Shown: positions 24,638-34,498 of the stretch, in pieces | How the letters are laid out: every line of letters begins with the position of its first letter | Position numbering within the stretch: position 1 is the stretch's first letter | From: SMWD01 sp002729875 | GTDB taxonomy: Bacteria > Pseudomonadota > Gammaproteobacteria > Steroidobacterales > GCA-2729495 | Assembly: GCA_036010905.1 (NCBI GenBank) | Contig: DASCMH010000019.1 | Location: 1-64,000 of the forward strand | DNA length: 64,000 nucleotides | Direction: 5' to 3' | Position numbers and translations under genes: made by a program | Notes under the pieces: generated by a model | Databases searched by the model: none | The model's input: only the letters and a program-made list of their open reading frames with translations | What the model was told of the DNA's origin: nothing

Positions 24638-25553
24638 ATGATTAAACGAATTATTGACCGGCTAAAAACCTTTGAGGCACGTAATTCTGAATTTTCGATA
24701 AGCCGGATAGAGCAAATAAAAACCTGGCTTCGCTTTCGTATCCAGACACTTCTGGGTTCCCACAGACATTTCTTTACGTTTACCCAGGGCGCCGACTATT
24801 ACGCACTAAAACCGCCCTCGGGCGATGAACCCGTTTGTGAAAATGGCCTGCCAATCCCTCCACGGCGATTATGGTTCGGTTACGCCGAAACCGAACAGCG
24901 CTACCTTGAAGTTGGCCAATACAACACCAACTCAATGACAAAAGACCTGGAAGCAAGCGGATTTCCTGTCAACGACTGCACGCGGGTTCTGGATTTTGGC
25001 TGCGCAGGGGGCAGAATGATTCGTTGGCTGAAGGATATTGCAGAAAAAGGGGAAGTATGGGGGGGTAGACGTCAGCGCCGATCATATCGCATGGTGCAGT
25101 CAGAATCTTTCACCACCATTCCACTTTGCCACAACAACAGAAATCCCGCATTTACCGTTCGAAGATCGATATTTTGATTTTATTTATGCGGCTTCTGTAT
25201 TCACTCATATCGATGATCTTGCTTCGACATGGCTACAGGAACTGCGACGCATCTTGAGACCCGGGGGGCGTCTTTATGCAACCATCCATGATGAACATCT
25301 TGTTTCCATCATTGAACCCGACTACATAAAAAATACACTGCCTGAAATCGCCAGAAAATCAGGCCAGAATTGCTGGGGACAAATTCGTCTGTCGCAAAGC
25401 GCACACGCAATAAAATTCTTTCGGCAAGCGAGCAAATCCAGATTCAATAGTATTGTCTATAATCGCCGGGGCAATCCACAAACTTTCTTCAACTCTCAAT
25501 ATTTTACCGAACAACTCGCAGCAAACTTCAAGACAATTTCCATACTTCCGTAA
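24638..25553 (+). pseudogene. SAM-dependent methyltransferase split by a frameshift in a G run
   Basis: The first frame (24638-25177) carries the N-terminal half to motif I (VLDFGCAGGRMIRWLKDIAE). The second frame (to 25553) continues VDVSADHIAWCSQNL, then PFEDRYFDFIYAASVFTHID and LRRILRPGGRLYATIHDEHL. The joint is a run of seven G at 25059-25065. With six G the reading becomes EVWGVDVSADH, an exact class I motif I/II bridge. This is either a true mutation, a phase-variable tract or a sequencing error in a homopolymer. The intact protein would have about 304 residues. Confidence 0.8.
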
Positions 25554-25698
25554 GCACAACATTATCAAACTGCTGTAATACTCGAACGCCCCCCGAAAGC
25601 CAACTCCACAGATCGAGCATAATTATGATTAAGGAAATTTTGCGCTTGCTCCGGCCTGCCCCACTGACAACCTGAGAACGATCTCCAAAAGAACCAAA

Positions 25699-26562
25699 TC
25701 AGTCAGCGCGTTCCGCATTAAGCTTCTGCACAAACTCAAGATCAATAATCGAAACCCCTTGCTGTTTCGCCACATCGACAATCCCCTGCAAGGCCTGAGT
25801 TAAAAATGCTTTCGGAATACCGGTCAACTGCTTGCACGCATCTTCGGTAAACCGCACCTCATCATCGATTCGATTGGCCTCATAATGCACAACCTCATGC
25901 TGGGGACCGAGGTCCGGTATAGGCAAAGCATACGGTTCTGCACGTTCTCCAAACCAGAATTTTGATGCCCCACGAAATCCATAGGTCAGCGGAACCTCCG
26001 GCATCGTCGTACCACCACCTTCCAGATTCTTGTACCAGCGTTCTTTCAACAGGATATTGTCGATATTCAACAACAAGTGCGCCGAAACAGAATCGCGAAG
26101 AATCGGATTCTCATTAGTACGATCAACATCAAGCGTGCACTCATAGACCTGGTAGGCCTCTTTTATGATTTTTGGAAAGACATTATTCGACTCACGGCCG
26201 GGAGTTGGGCTGTCGACAAGGTCGAATGTGTTGTAAGCCATTTTTTCCGCCGGTTCCTGACCGGGATAACCGAACTTCAGTATCGTCTCAATCTGATCTT
26301 TGCTGTATTCAACAAAATTCAGCGCACACTTTTTGCTTCGACCGACATTGGTATGTGTATTCGAACCCGGTCGACTTATGACCATCCACGAACGACGCTG
26401 AATAACCTCAAACGGGAAACTCAGTTGGTAAGGCCCGATACTCGTTAACCCTTCCTCATTGACTGTCGTAATCAAGGCGAATGATGATGTGTAATACGAA
26501 CTGGCCTGGTACCAGTTATCACGCATTGGACTGACGACAAAAGCATCACTATCTGAACTCAT
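25699..26562 (-). CDS. Flavin-reductase-like FMN-binding protein
   Basis: This 287-residue protein has the flavin reductase-like split-barrel fold at its N-terminus: ALITTVNEEGLTSIGPYQLS, then RSWMVISRPGSNTHTNVGRS and CALNFVEYSKD. The C-terminal about 100 residues (from IRD...TEDACKQLTGIP) are not recognisable and make it longer than simple reductases (about 180). It may reduce flavin for a partner monooxygenase or act on an unknown substrate. It lies alone between the frameshifted methyltransferase and lutC, so no pathway can be given. Confidence 0.7.
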   Translation of the reverse strand: MSSDSDAFVVSPMRDNWYQASSYYTSSFALITTVNEEGLTSIGPYQLSFPFEVIQRRSWMVISRPGSNTHTNVGRSKKCALNFVEYSKDQIETILKFGYPGQEPAEKMAYNTFDLVDSPTPGRESNNVFPKIIKEAYQVYECTLDVDRTNENPILRDSVSAHLLLNIDNILLKERWYKNLEGGGTTMPEVPLTYGFRGASKFWFGERAEPYALPIPDLGPQHEVVHYEANRIDDEVRFTEDACKQLTGIPKAFLTQALQGIVDVAKQQGVSIIDLEFVQKLNAERAD

Positions 26563-26730
26563 TTGTAGATCTCTCCTTAACTTTCTGGCCGGGTATCACC
26601 GCACAATGCTAACAGAGCCCCCCTGCTGAAAATATAACTATACGTAACGGAAAAGACATCTGGGAAAACTCATGATCCAAATACCGAAATTAGTTCATCG
26701 TTCGACAACCGTATCTAAGGCATTCTGGAT

Positions 26731-26790
26731 CCGGGATACCCTTCTGAAACCTTAAAGCCGCTCCTGCGGCGTTTCAGAAGGGTATCCCGG
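26731..26790. repeat. Palindromic element, copy 3
   Basis: A perfect 20-bp stem (26731-26750 with 26771-26790) closes the 20-base apex CTTAAAGCCGCTCCTGCGGC, 16 of 20 identical to copy 2, again with an internal small stem GCCGC/GCGGC. The flank GCCCACCAGGGAAA (26800-26813) resembles the outer repeat CCGCCCAGGGAAA of the composite element near 20.24 kb. It lies just behind the lutC stop. Confidence 0.9.
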
Positions 26791-26820
26791 GCACAAATTG
26801 CCCACCAGGGAAACACCACA

Positions 26821-27477
26821 TCACCTAGCAACAACCAACAAATGAACCCGCGCCGGCCCATGTGCACCAAGCTTACTAGGCACCCCAAGATCCGCGGTAC
26901 GCGATGGGCCCACAATCCAGTTCATCGACCGCGGCATACCGGCTGCAAACTCCTTGCTGGCAACCAACCACAACTCATCATAACCGGCCAGGATCCGCTC
27001 AACAGGCACCACCACGATATGGGTTGCAGCCAGAAATTGCAGTTCATTGGCAAAACTGGCCGACGATACGGTTACAACAGCACCGGCCTCGGCAAGTCCC
27101 GCATAACAACCCGTCACGACAGTATCCCCATCCGGCCGAATGGGTCGATTTATAATTTCCAGTTCGGCAGCCAGGCTCCAGTCCACACCCCCGGGAAAAA
27201 TCTCGCCGGCCGCAATTACCTGTAACGGTAGCTCCTGCTGCTGCAGATACCTTGCAATAGCCGGTGGAATATCATTAACCCCGGCAAGCCGCTCACTGGT
27301 TGCCGCTTCTTGAGCCGCGTAGCGCTGAAAGTCGTTGATTAATGTTTCCCGATCATTCCCGCAAAGCTTTTCGCTGCCACCGGCGGGCACCAGTTCCGGA
27401 CCTGCCTGCGCAACCTGAGATGCGCTACCCGAGCGTATCGCAGTCATGATTTCATCACGCGCGATCTTGTTATTCAT
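26821..27477 (-). CDS. lutC: Lactate utilisation protein LutC
   Basis: With the ATG at 27477, overlapping the lutB stop as ATGA, the protein has 218 residues (MNNKIARDEIMTAIRSG). The longer in-frame reading would run into lutB. It shows the LUD domain: VTGCYAGLAEAGAVVTVSSA, ATHIVVVPVERILAGYDELW and the C-terminal GPSRTADLGVPSKLGAHGP. LutC forms, with LutA and LutB, the iron-sulfur L-lactate dehydrogenase system of the cytoplasmic membrane side. It is the last gene of the operon, with palindrome copy 3 behind it. Confidence 0.93.
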   Translation of the reverse strand: MNNKIARDEIMTAIRSGSASQVAQAGPELVPAGGSEKLCGNDRETLINDFQRYAAQEAATSERLAGVNDIPPAIARYLQQQELPLQVIAAGEIFPGGVDWSLAAELEIINRPIRPDGDTVVTGCYAGLAEAGAVVTVSSASFANELQFLAATHIVVVPVERILAGYDELWLVASKEFAAGMPRSMNWIVGPSRTADLGVPSKLGAHGPARVHLLVVAR

Positions 27478-28913
27478 GGCTTGCGGCCACCCTTGGCTTG
27501 CCGCCACTGGTTCTGAAATGAGTTGCTGACCGGTGCCGGTATGTCGCGATGCTGTGTCCATGCGGCCGCAAAAAATGGCAGGCGTTTCAGCCAGCGCTGC
27601 CGACCGTCACCAGCCACTGACAGGCTGCGCACCAGGGTGACGCCGAGAGTGGTCACCAGGCGGTAGATAAAGGGCCAGCGATTCGCCAGCCGCCAACAAC
27701 CAAGCATGAATCGCTCGCCCGCCGTCGGTAACGATTGCGTATGGGATACTTCCCGCCAATGCCTGAGCAGCTTCACCAACGGTATGCCGACCGGGCAAAT
27801 CGATTCACAACATCCGCACAACGTCGAAGCATTCGGCAGATGCACTGTGCCGGGCAACCCGGCGAAGGCGGGAGTCAGAATGGCGCCCATCGGACCGCTG
27901 TAAACCGACCCATAAGCATGGCCGCCGACCGCGGTATACACCGGACAGTGATTCAGACAAGCCGAACAGCGGATACACCGCAACATGTCGCGAAATCCGC
28001 TACCAAGCAACTGGCTGCGACCGTTATCCACCAGCACGACATGAAACTCACGGGGCCCGGAAATTTCTCCGTCCTGACGGGCTCCATGTATGAAGGTGGT
28101 GTAGTTTGACAGGCGCTCACCAATCGCAGACCTGGCCAGCACCCTTAGCAGCACTCCGGCGTCGGCTAATGACCGTATGACCTTTTCAATACCGGTTACC
28201 ACGATATGGGTATCCGGCAGACTCATACCGAGGTCCGCATTACCTTCATTGGTAACCACCACCACACCACCGGTTTCGGCCACCAGGAAATTTGCACCGG
28301 TAATGCCGACATCGGCCGACAGGAACTTCTCACGCAATACGCCTCGCGCTTCCAGCAGCATCTCATCCGCATCCGTCGGCGGTACGTCACGCTCGATACC
28401 GTGTTTGGCATCAAATGTCTCACCAACCTCTGCAAGCGATACATGCAAAGACGGGGCGAGAATGTGACTGGGCTTCTCACCTCGCAATTGAATGATGTAT
28501 TCGCCCAGATCGGTTTCGGTCACCTCGTAGCCGGCAGATTCCAGTGCAATATTGAGTTCAATCTCTTCGCTAACCATCGATTTACTCTTGATGATACTGC
28601 GGCAATCTACGGACGCGCAGAGATCAGCAATAATCTGCGTCGCTTCCTCACCGGTTCTGGCCCAGTGCACCAGCCCGCCTGCCGCAACAACTTGCTGCTC
28701 AAAGGTCTCTAATAGCTGGTCGAGATGATCTATCGAATGCTGGCGGACTTCCTCAGCCTGTGCGCATAATCCGGCAAAATCATCACATTGATCTACGGCA
28801 GCCGCACGAATCTTCGGCATCACGCGACGCACACCTTCAAGTGACGCCTGTAACGTTTCGTTGCCCAGCGCTTCTGTTACCTGCGCGCGAAAATGTTTAC
28901 TAGTCGTCCGCAT
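27474..28913 (-). CDS. lutB: Lactate utilisation iron-sulfur protein LutB
   Basis: Started at the ATG at 28913 (MRTTSKHFRAQVTEALGN), 14 bases inside the end of lutA, it has 479 residues, the family length. The LUD domain includes KSKSMVSEEIELNIALE and TGANFLVAETGGVVVVTNEG. The ferredoxin part has CIRCSACLNHCPVY and CGCCESICPVGIP for two [4Fe-4S] clusters. It is the electron-transfer centre of the LutABC L-lactate oxidation complex. Confidence 0.94.
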   Translation of the reverse strand: MRTTSKHFRAQVTEALGNETLQASLEGVRRVMPKIRAAAVDQCDDFAGLCAQAEEVRQHSIDHLDQLLETFEQQVVAAGGLVHWARTGEEATQIIADLCASVDCRSIIKSKSMVSEEIELNIALESAGYEVTETDLGEYIIQLRGEKPSHILAPSLHVSLAEVGETFDAKHGIERDVPPTDADEMLLEARGVLREKFLSADVGITGANFLVAETGGVVVVTNEGNADLGMSLPDTHIVVTGIEKVIRSLADAGVLLRVLARSAIGERLSNYTTFIHGARQDGEISGPREFHVVLVDNGRSQLLGSGFRDMLRCIRCSACLNHCPVYTAVGGHAYGSVYSGPMGAILTPAFAGLPGTVHLPNASTLCGCCESICPVGIPLVKLLRHWREVSHTQSLPTAGERFMLGCWRLANRWPFIYRLVTTLGVTLVRSLSVAGDGRQRWLKRLPFFAAAWTQHRDIPAPVSNSFQNQWRQAKGGRKP

Positions 28914-29691
28914 CGACTGCCCTGCGTGAACCTTTAGGAGATACTTCGGGAAGTGCTTTAGCCAGAATTTCAGCCACGTGGACAACCTTAATTTTCTTTT
29001 CCCCCAGGCGATGCAATTTCCCTTCAATCTGCATCAGGCAACCGACATCCCCGGCCGCAACATAGTCGGCATCAACCGCACAAATCGAATCTGTCTTAAC
29101 GCGGCCAATCTGATCAGACACCTCAGGGTACTTAACACAGAACAATCCCCCAAACCCGCAACAGGCTTCCGGCTGCTCCATCTCTCGTAACTCAATACCG
29201 GCCACCGCTGACAACAGCCGGCGTGGCTGCTCACGGATACCCAGCTCTCGCAATCCGGAACAAGAATCGTGATAGGTCACTGATGCATCCAACGCAGCAG
29301 TACCAGTGTCGTAGCCGGCAATATCAACAAGAAAGCTTGTCAGTTCCCAGGTCTTTTGTGCCAGTTCAACCGCCGGGCGACCCAGTTCATGATCATCGGC
29401 AAATAATTCCGGGTAGTGACAACGCACCATGGCTGCGCATGAACCGGATGGTGTGACTACATAATCGTAGCCGGCAAACTGCCTGATCAGTCCGACCGCA
29501 ATCTGCCGCGCCCCATCCCGGTCCCCCCCATTATAATTTGGCTGACCGCAGCAGCCCTGATCAGGCACCTTGACCTTGAATCCGGCTGCCTCAAGCAGGC
29601 GTACGGCGGCAAATCCGACCTCCGGTTGGAACAGGTCGACGAGACAGGTTGCAAATAACGCAACAGTTTTAGCTGATTCGTTAGCGGGCAA
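28900..29691 (-). CDS. lutA: Lactate utilisation protein LutA, two CCG domains
   Basis: The family start is near ALFATCLVDLFQPEVG. No ATG fits; a TTG at 29691 (reading MPANESAKTVALFATC, 263 residues) has AAGGA at 8 bases distance and is my choice. A TTG at 29718 is an alternative. Two CCG motifs are visible: DQGCCGQPNYNGGDR and QPEACCGFGGLFCVKYPEVS, with paired Cys for the unusual iron-sulfur site of the heterodisulfide-reductase-like family. First gene of lutABC. It is transcribed away from the matB-like gene, with about 160 bases between. Confidence 0.92.
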   Translation of the reverse strand: MPANESAKTVALFATCLVDLFQPEVGFAAVRLLEAAGFKVKVPDQGCCGQPNYNGGDRDGARQIAVGLIRQFAGYDYVVTPSGSCAAMVRCHYPELFADDHELGRPAVELAQKTWELTSFLVDIAGYDTGTAALDASVTYHDSCSGLRELGIREQPRRLLSAVAGIELREMEQPEACCGFGGLFCVKYPEVSDQIGRVKTDSICAVDADYVAAGDVGCLMQIEGKLHRLGEKKIKVVHVAEILAKALPEVSPKGSRRAVDADD

Positions 29692-29854
29692 CGACCAAAT
29701 CCTTACAAGCAGCGACAATTATCACCGATTCGCTTTTAAAATTAATCATTTATATAATTTTTCCTGGCAACGAATCAAAATAATCTGACCCATCCGGCCC
29801 TGGCGCGTCAAACGTAACACCAGAGCAGGTTACAACGACCCAATTTCGAAAATA

Positions 29855-31360
29855 ATGAATCTTTTCACCACCTTTTCCTGGCACCAGCCAACTGACCGTG
29901 AACGGTTGCTGCTGACGACATCCAGCGGAATTTCATTCAGCTATGCAGACGCATGGCGCGAGTCGGCGCGTATCGCAAACTTCTTGACCACAATCGGGCT
30001 CAAGCCCGGTAATCGCATCACGGTGCAGACATCTAAATCGCCACAGGCCGTCTGGCTGTATCTTGCCTGCCTGCGAGGCGGGTTTATCTATCACCCGCTG
30101 AACGATGCCTACCAACCTGCTGAACTTGAATTCTTTGTCAATGATGCCGAACCTCGGGTCATTATTTGCGACCCGGCCAATGAAGATATTTTCATAAACC
30201 TGGCCGGTAAAAACGACTACCAGGTATTCACCATGGACGGGGCCGGACAGGGCAGCCTGGCTGACAGCATTGACAGTGCGGCAGACGAATTTACTACTTT
30301 GGACTGTGAATCCGATACGACCGCAATTCTGCTCTATTCATCCGGCACCACCGGTAAACCGAAAGGTGCAATGCTGACACACGGCAATCTTATAGCCAAT
30401 ACAGCAACCCTCGTCGATAGCTGGGGATTTTCTGCTGCCGACCGGTTACTGCACGCATTACCAATTTATCATGCGCATGGTCTGTTTGTCGCTCTGGGCT
30501 GCGTGCTGACCAGCGGTTGCTCGATGACATTCCTGCCCAGATTCGATGTTCATGAGGTCTTGCGCTGCTTGTCCGGCACGACGGTCATGATGGGCATCCC
30601 TACTTTCTACTCACGCCTGCTTAATGAAACAGACTTCGGCCCGAATACCTGCCGCTCGATCAGGCTGTTCATATCCGGCTCCGCACCGTTACCGGTCGAG
30701 TTGCACAGGCAGTTCAGCTCCCGCACCGGCCATGTGATTCTCGAACGCTACGGTATGACCGAAACATCAATGCTGAGTTCTAATCCGCTCGCTGGCAAGC
30801 GCCGGCCTGGTACCGTCGGCCCTCCTTTGCCGGGTATTACAATTCGCATTGTCGATGAGGATGAGCGACCTGTTGCAACGGGCACGACCGGTGACATCCA
30901 GGTCCAGGGACCAAATGTTTTCAAGGGTTACTGGCGACTCGAATCAACTACCACGGATAACTTCACTGCCGATGGTTTCTTTCGCACCGGCGACCAGGGT
31001 TTTTTTTGTGCTGACGGTTACCTGACAATCATGGGCCGCAGCAAAGATATGATTATCAGCGGCGGACTCAATGTCTATCCGCGCGAAATTGAGCAGGTCA
31101 TTGATGAACTCAACGGCATTGTCGAATCAGCCGTCATCGGCATACCTCATGCAGACTTTGGCGAGAGCGTTATTGCAATTGTCGTGACTGAACCGGGATT
31201 CAATGCCAGTGAGTCAGACATGATGGCAACACTTCGCAAACGACTCGCAAACTTCAAGCGACCCAAGCGTCTTTTTTTTACAACTCAATTACCGCGCAAT
31301 ACGATGGGCAAGGTACAAAAAAACACGCTCCGCCAACAATATGGACAAACATTGTCATGA
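29855..31360 (+). CDS. Malonyl-CoA synthetase-like acyl-CoA ligase (MatB type)
   Basis: This 501-residue member of the AMP-forming ligase family has the P-loop LLYSSGTTGKPKGAMLTHGN (about 165-184), the adenine motif RYGMTETSMLSSNPL, the hinge DGFFRTGDQGFF, and the A10-like lysine in PRNTMGKVQKNTLR. Features such as ALPIYHAHGLFVALG fit the malonate/methylmalonate ligases. MatB makes malonyl- or methylmalonyl-CoA from the free acid. The latter would feed straight into the mutase two genes on. Its stop overlaps the next start (ATGA). Confidence 0.8.
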   Translation: MNLFTTFSWHQPTDRERLLLTTSSGISFSYADAWRESARIANFLTTIGLKPGNRITVQTSKSPQAVWLYLACLRGGFIYHPLNDAYQPAELEFFVNDAEPRVIICDPANEDIFINLAGKNDYQVFTMDGAGQGSLADSIDSAADEFTTLDCESDTTAILLYSSGTTGKPKGAMLTHGNLIANTATLVDSWGFSAADRLLHALPIYHAHGLFVALGCVLTSGCSMTFLPRFDVHEVLRCLSGTTVMMGIPTFYSRLLNETDFGPNTCRSIRLFISGSAPLPVELHRQFSSRTGHVILERYGMTETSMLSSNPLAGKRRPGTVGPPLPGITIRIVDEDERPVATGTTGDIQVQGPNVFKGYWRLESTTTDNFTADGFFRTGDQGFFCADGYLTIMGRSKDMIISGGLNVYPREIEQVIDELNGIVESAVIGIPHADFGESVIAIVVTEPGFNASESDMMATLRKRLANFKRPKRLFFTTQLPRNTMGKVQKNTLRQQYGQTLS

Positions 31361-32238
31361 GCATAACTATCAAACCTAGGCGTACGGCAATGTATATGCC
31401 CGGCTCAAACCAGCGTGCGCTGGACAAGGCGCGAGAACTGCCGGTTGACGTCGTCATCATGGATCTCGAGGATGCGGTCGCACCAGATGCCAAGCAGGCA
31501 GCCCGGGCGAATGTCGTTGCGGCTATTGCTGCCGGTGGCTACGGACACCGTGAAATCGTGGTTCGAATCAATGGCTACGAATCTCCATGGTGGAAAGATG
31601 ACCTGGTGGCCGTTGCCACCAGTGGCGCAAATGCCATGCTTGCACCAAAAATCGACGCTGCAGACCTGCTCAGCAAGCTGAGTGACCTGTTGGCCATCAA
31701 CGGCGCACCGGATGATATGCGCTTGTGGACAATGGCTGAAACCCCCAGCGCCATACTGAAGATCAACAGCATCGCCAGCGCCGATTCACGCCTGGAGGTT
31801 ATCGTCATGGGCACCTCCGATCTGGCCAAAGACCTCAGAATTCCGCCCGACCCGGAACGGATGGGGCTGTTACCGGCCCTGACTACCTGTATTTTGGCGG
31901 CCCGGGCCTACGGTCTTGATATACTTGACGGTGTTTTTGGAGACTTGGCTGACAATGACGGATTCGTCAGATCCTGTGAACAGGGTCGGAAACTTGGCTT
32001 CGACGGTAAAACTCTGATCCACCCCAGGCAAATAGAGACTGCCAACCGTGTGTTCGGCATCTCTGCGACCGAGGTGGCCTCTGCCACCGAGGTCATCAGC
32101 GCCTGGGAAACCGCAGCGGCACAAGGACGGGGCATCGCTGTAATCAATGGCCGCATGATTGAGAACCTGCACGCAGAAGATGCCCGCCGCGTGCTCAAGC
32201 TACATGCAGCTATGAACGAGAAGCAGATAAAGGAATAG
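31357..32238 (+). CDS. CoA-ester lyase of the CitE/malyl-CoA lyase family
   Basis: This 293-residue TIM-barrel aldolase has RTAMYMPGSNQRALDKARELP, the Mg/acidic site VIMDLEDAVAPDAK, RINGYESPWW, and LWTMAETPSAILKINSIA with the catalytic-site Glu. FDGKTLIHPRQIETANRVF closes the barrel. The family cleaves or forms malyl-, beta-methylmalyl- or citramalyl-CoA. In this operon, next to propionyl-CoA and methylmalonyl-CoA genes, reversible condensation of glyoxylate with acetyl- or propionyl-CoA is plausible. Which one cannot be told from sequence. Confidence 0.82.
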   Translation: MSITIKPRRTAMYMPGSNQRALDKARELPVDVVIMDLEDAVAPDAKQAARANVVAAIAAGGYGHREIVVRINGYESPWWKDDLVAVATSGANAMLAPKIDAADLLSKLSDLLAINGAPDDMRLWTMAETPSAILKINSIASADSRLEVIVMGTSDLAKDLRIPPDPERMGLLPALTTCILAARAYGLDILDGVFGDLADNDGFVRSCEQGRKLGFDGKTLIHPRQIETANRVFGISATEVASATEVISAWETAAAQGRGIAVINGRMIENLHAEDARRVLKLHAAMNEKQIKE

Positions 32239-32241
32239 GGA

Positions 32242-34395
32242 ATGGCAGAGTTCGACAAACCGACTCTCGATGACTGGAAGACGCTGGCCGACAAAGAGGG
32301 TCGCGGCAAGGCCCATGAAGACCTGACCTGGCATACGCCAGAAGGTATCGTGGTCAAGCCGCTGTATACGGCACAGGATCTTGATGGCATCGATCATCTG
32401 CATGGCCTGCCCGGCTTTGCGCCGTTCACGGGCGGTCCACGCGCAACAATGTACGCGGGCAGGCCGTGGACCGTTCGTCAATACGCCGGATTCTCAACGG
32501 CCGAAGCATCAAACCAGTTCTACCGCAAGAACCTGGCGGCCGGACAAACCGGTTTATCAATCGCATTCGATCTGGCCACACACCGCGGTTATGACTCGGA
32601 CCACCCGCGTGTCATCGGTGATGTCGGCAAAGCCGGCGTCGCCATTGACACGGTCGAGGACATGAAAATTCTATTCGCCGGCATTCCACTCGATACAATG
32701 TCCGTATCCATGACGATGAACGGTGCCGTCCTGCCCGTCATGGCCATGTATATCGTTGCGGCCGAGGAACAGGGTGTCACGCCGGACCAGCTAACCGGCA
32801 CTCTGCAGAACGATATTCTCAAGGAGTTCATGGTCCGCAATACCTATATCTACCCACCAACACCGTCGATGCGGATCGTGGCGGACATCATCAGCTTCAC
32901 AGCAAAGCACATGCCTCGCTACAACTCGATATCAATTTCCGGATACCACATGCAGGAGGCCGGCGCGACAGCCGTGCAGGAACTCGGCTTCACCATAGCT
33001 GACGGCATAGAATACGTGCGCACGGCAATCGCCAGCGGACTTGAAGTCGACCAGTTTGCACCGCGGCTGTCATTTTTCTTTGGCATCGGCATGAACTTCT
33101 TCATGGAAGCCGCAAAATTACGTGCCGCCAGGTTGCTATGGGCCGAACTAATGCAGAAAAATTTTTCCCCGCAGCAGCACAAATCATTGATGCTGCGCAC
33201 ACATTGCCAGACCTCCGGCGTCAGCCTGGCCGGCCAGGATCCCTACAACAATATTATCCGCACTACCGTTGAGGCCCTGGCTGCTGCACTCGGCGGCACA
33301 CAGTCACTACACACAAACTCATTTGATGAGGCACTCGCATTGCCGTCCGAATTCTCCGCGCATATCGCGCGCAATACACAGCTGGTTCTGCAGGAAGAAA
33401 CGGGAATCACAAAAGTCGTCGATCCGCTGGCAGGTTCCTACTATGTTGAGAGCCTGACTGCTTCATTGGTCAGCGAGGCACGTAAACTGATCGACGAAGT
33501 CGAAGCGCTTGGCGGCATGACGAAAGCTGTCGAATCGGGAATGCCCAAACTGCGGATCGAACAGGCTGCGGCTTTGCGTCAGGCGAGCATTGATCGTGGT
33601 GAAGAAGTCATCGTCGGCGTAAACAAATATCAGCGCGAAGACGAACCGGAGATTGAAATCCGGAATATTGATAATAGCGCCGTTCGTGACGCCCAGGTCA
33701 GGCACCTGATCAAGATTCGTGCCGAACGTGATGACGCCACATGTGCCACGGCGCTTGATACACTGACTGCTGCCGCCGAGTCCGATCAGGAAAACCTGCT
33801 CGCACTGGCCATCGATGCAGCACGCGCACGAGCCAGTGTCGGAGAAATATCAGATGCACTGGAAAAAGTTTATGGGAGGCACAGAGCCGTGATTCATTCA
33901 ATCAGTGGCGTATACGGATCTGCTTATGAGGGTGATGACGAGTACAAAAAGATTCAAAGCGATGTCGACACCTTTGCCGAACAGGAAGGTCGCCGCCCTC
34001 GCCTGCTGGTTGTCAAACTGGGCCAGGACGGACACGATCGTGGCGCAAAAGTTATCGCAACTGCGTTTGCGGACATTGGCTTCGATGTCGATATCGGGCC
34101 ATTATTCCAAACCCCCGAAGAGGCTGCACGCCATGCCATAGAGAATGATGTCCACGCCGTCGGCGTATCCTCGCAGGCAGCCGGACACAAGACGCTGGTA
34201 CCGCAATTGATTGCAGCACTCAAACAGCAGGATGGCGAAGATATCCTGGTTGTTTGTGGCGGAGTCATCCCCCCACAGGATTACGAAGAACTGATCAACA
34301 GCGGTGTTGCTGCTGTTTTCGGACCTGGCACGAATATACCCGTGGCGGCCGGGGAATTGCTGGGATTGATCAAACAACGACGACAGGCAGTTTGA
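32242..34395 (+). CDS. scpA: Methylmalonyl-CoA mutase, single-chain
   Basis: This 717-residue protein has the full catalytic domain (PWTVRQYAGFSTAEASNQFY, GQTGLSIAFDLATHRGYDSD, with the substrate-binding region around TMNGAVLPVMAMYIV) and the C-terminal cobalamin domain with LGQDGHDRGAKVIATAFADI, where H598 is the lower axial ligand of B12. It interconverts methylmalonyl-CoA (R) and succinyl-CoA. It starts 3 bases after the lyase gene. With pccB, pccA, meaB and mce downstream, the route from propionyl-CoA to succinyl-CoA is complete in this window. Confidence 0.96.
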   Translation: MAEFDKPTLDDWKTLADKEGRGKAHEDLTWHTPEGIVVKPLYTAQDLDGIDHLHGLPGFAPFTGGPRATMYAGRPWTVRQYAGFSTAEASNQFYRKNLAAGQTGLSIAFDLATHRGYDSDHPRVIGDVGKAGVAIDTVEDMKILFAGIPLDTMSVSMTMNGAVLPVMAMYIVAAEEQGVTPDQLTGTLQNDILKEFMVRNTYIYPPTPSMRIVADIISFTAKHMPRYNSISISGYHMQEAGATAVQELGFTIADGIEYVRTAIASGLEVDQFAPRLSFFFGIGMNFFMEAAKLRAARLLWAELMQKNFSPQQHKSLMLRTHCQTSGVSLAGQDPYNNIIRTTVEALAAALGGTQSLHTNSFDEALALPSEFSAHIARNTQLVLQEETGITKVVDPLAGSYYVESLTASLVSEARKLIDEVEALGGMTKAVESGMPKLRIEQAAALRQASIDRGEEVIVGVNKYQREDEPEIEIRNIDNSAVRDAQVRHLIKIRAERDDATCATALDTLTAAAESDQENLLALAIDAARARASVGEISDALEKVYGRHRAVIHSISGVYGSAYEGDDEYKKIQSDVDTFAEQEGRRPRLLVVKLGQDGHDRGAKVIATAFADIGFDVDIGPLFQTPEEAARHAIENDVHAVGVSSQAAGHKTLVPQLIAALKQQDGEDILVVCGGVIPPQDYEELINSGVAAVFGPGTNIPVAAGELLGLIKQRRQAV

Positions 34396-34498
34396 TGAGA
34401 TACGAATTACCCCGGGGCGCACGGCGATTAGCGCGCCACAAACGTGTTGTAGCCACACCCCTGTTATAGTCACTACTGACCCCAATAAAGGCACAAAC

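Noticed and set aside
25059..25065. Programmed ribosomal frameshift in the methyltransferase
   Set aside because: The site is a plain G run without the slippery heptamer or a following structure that would be expected; mutation or sequencing error is simpler.
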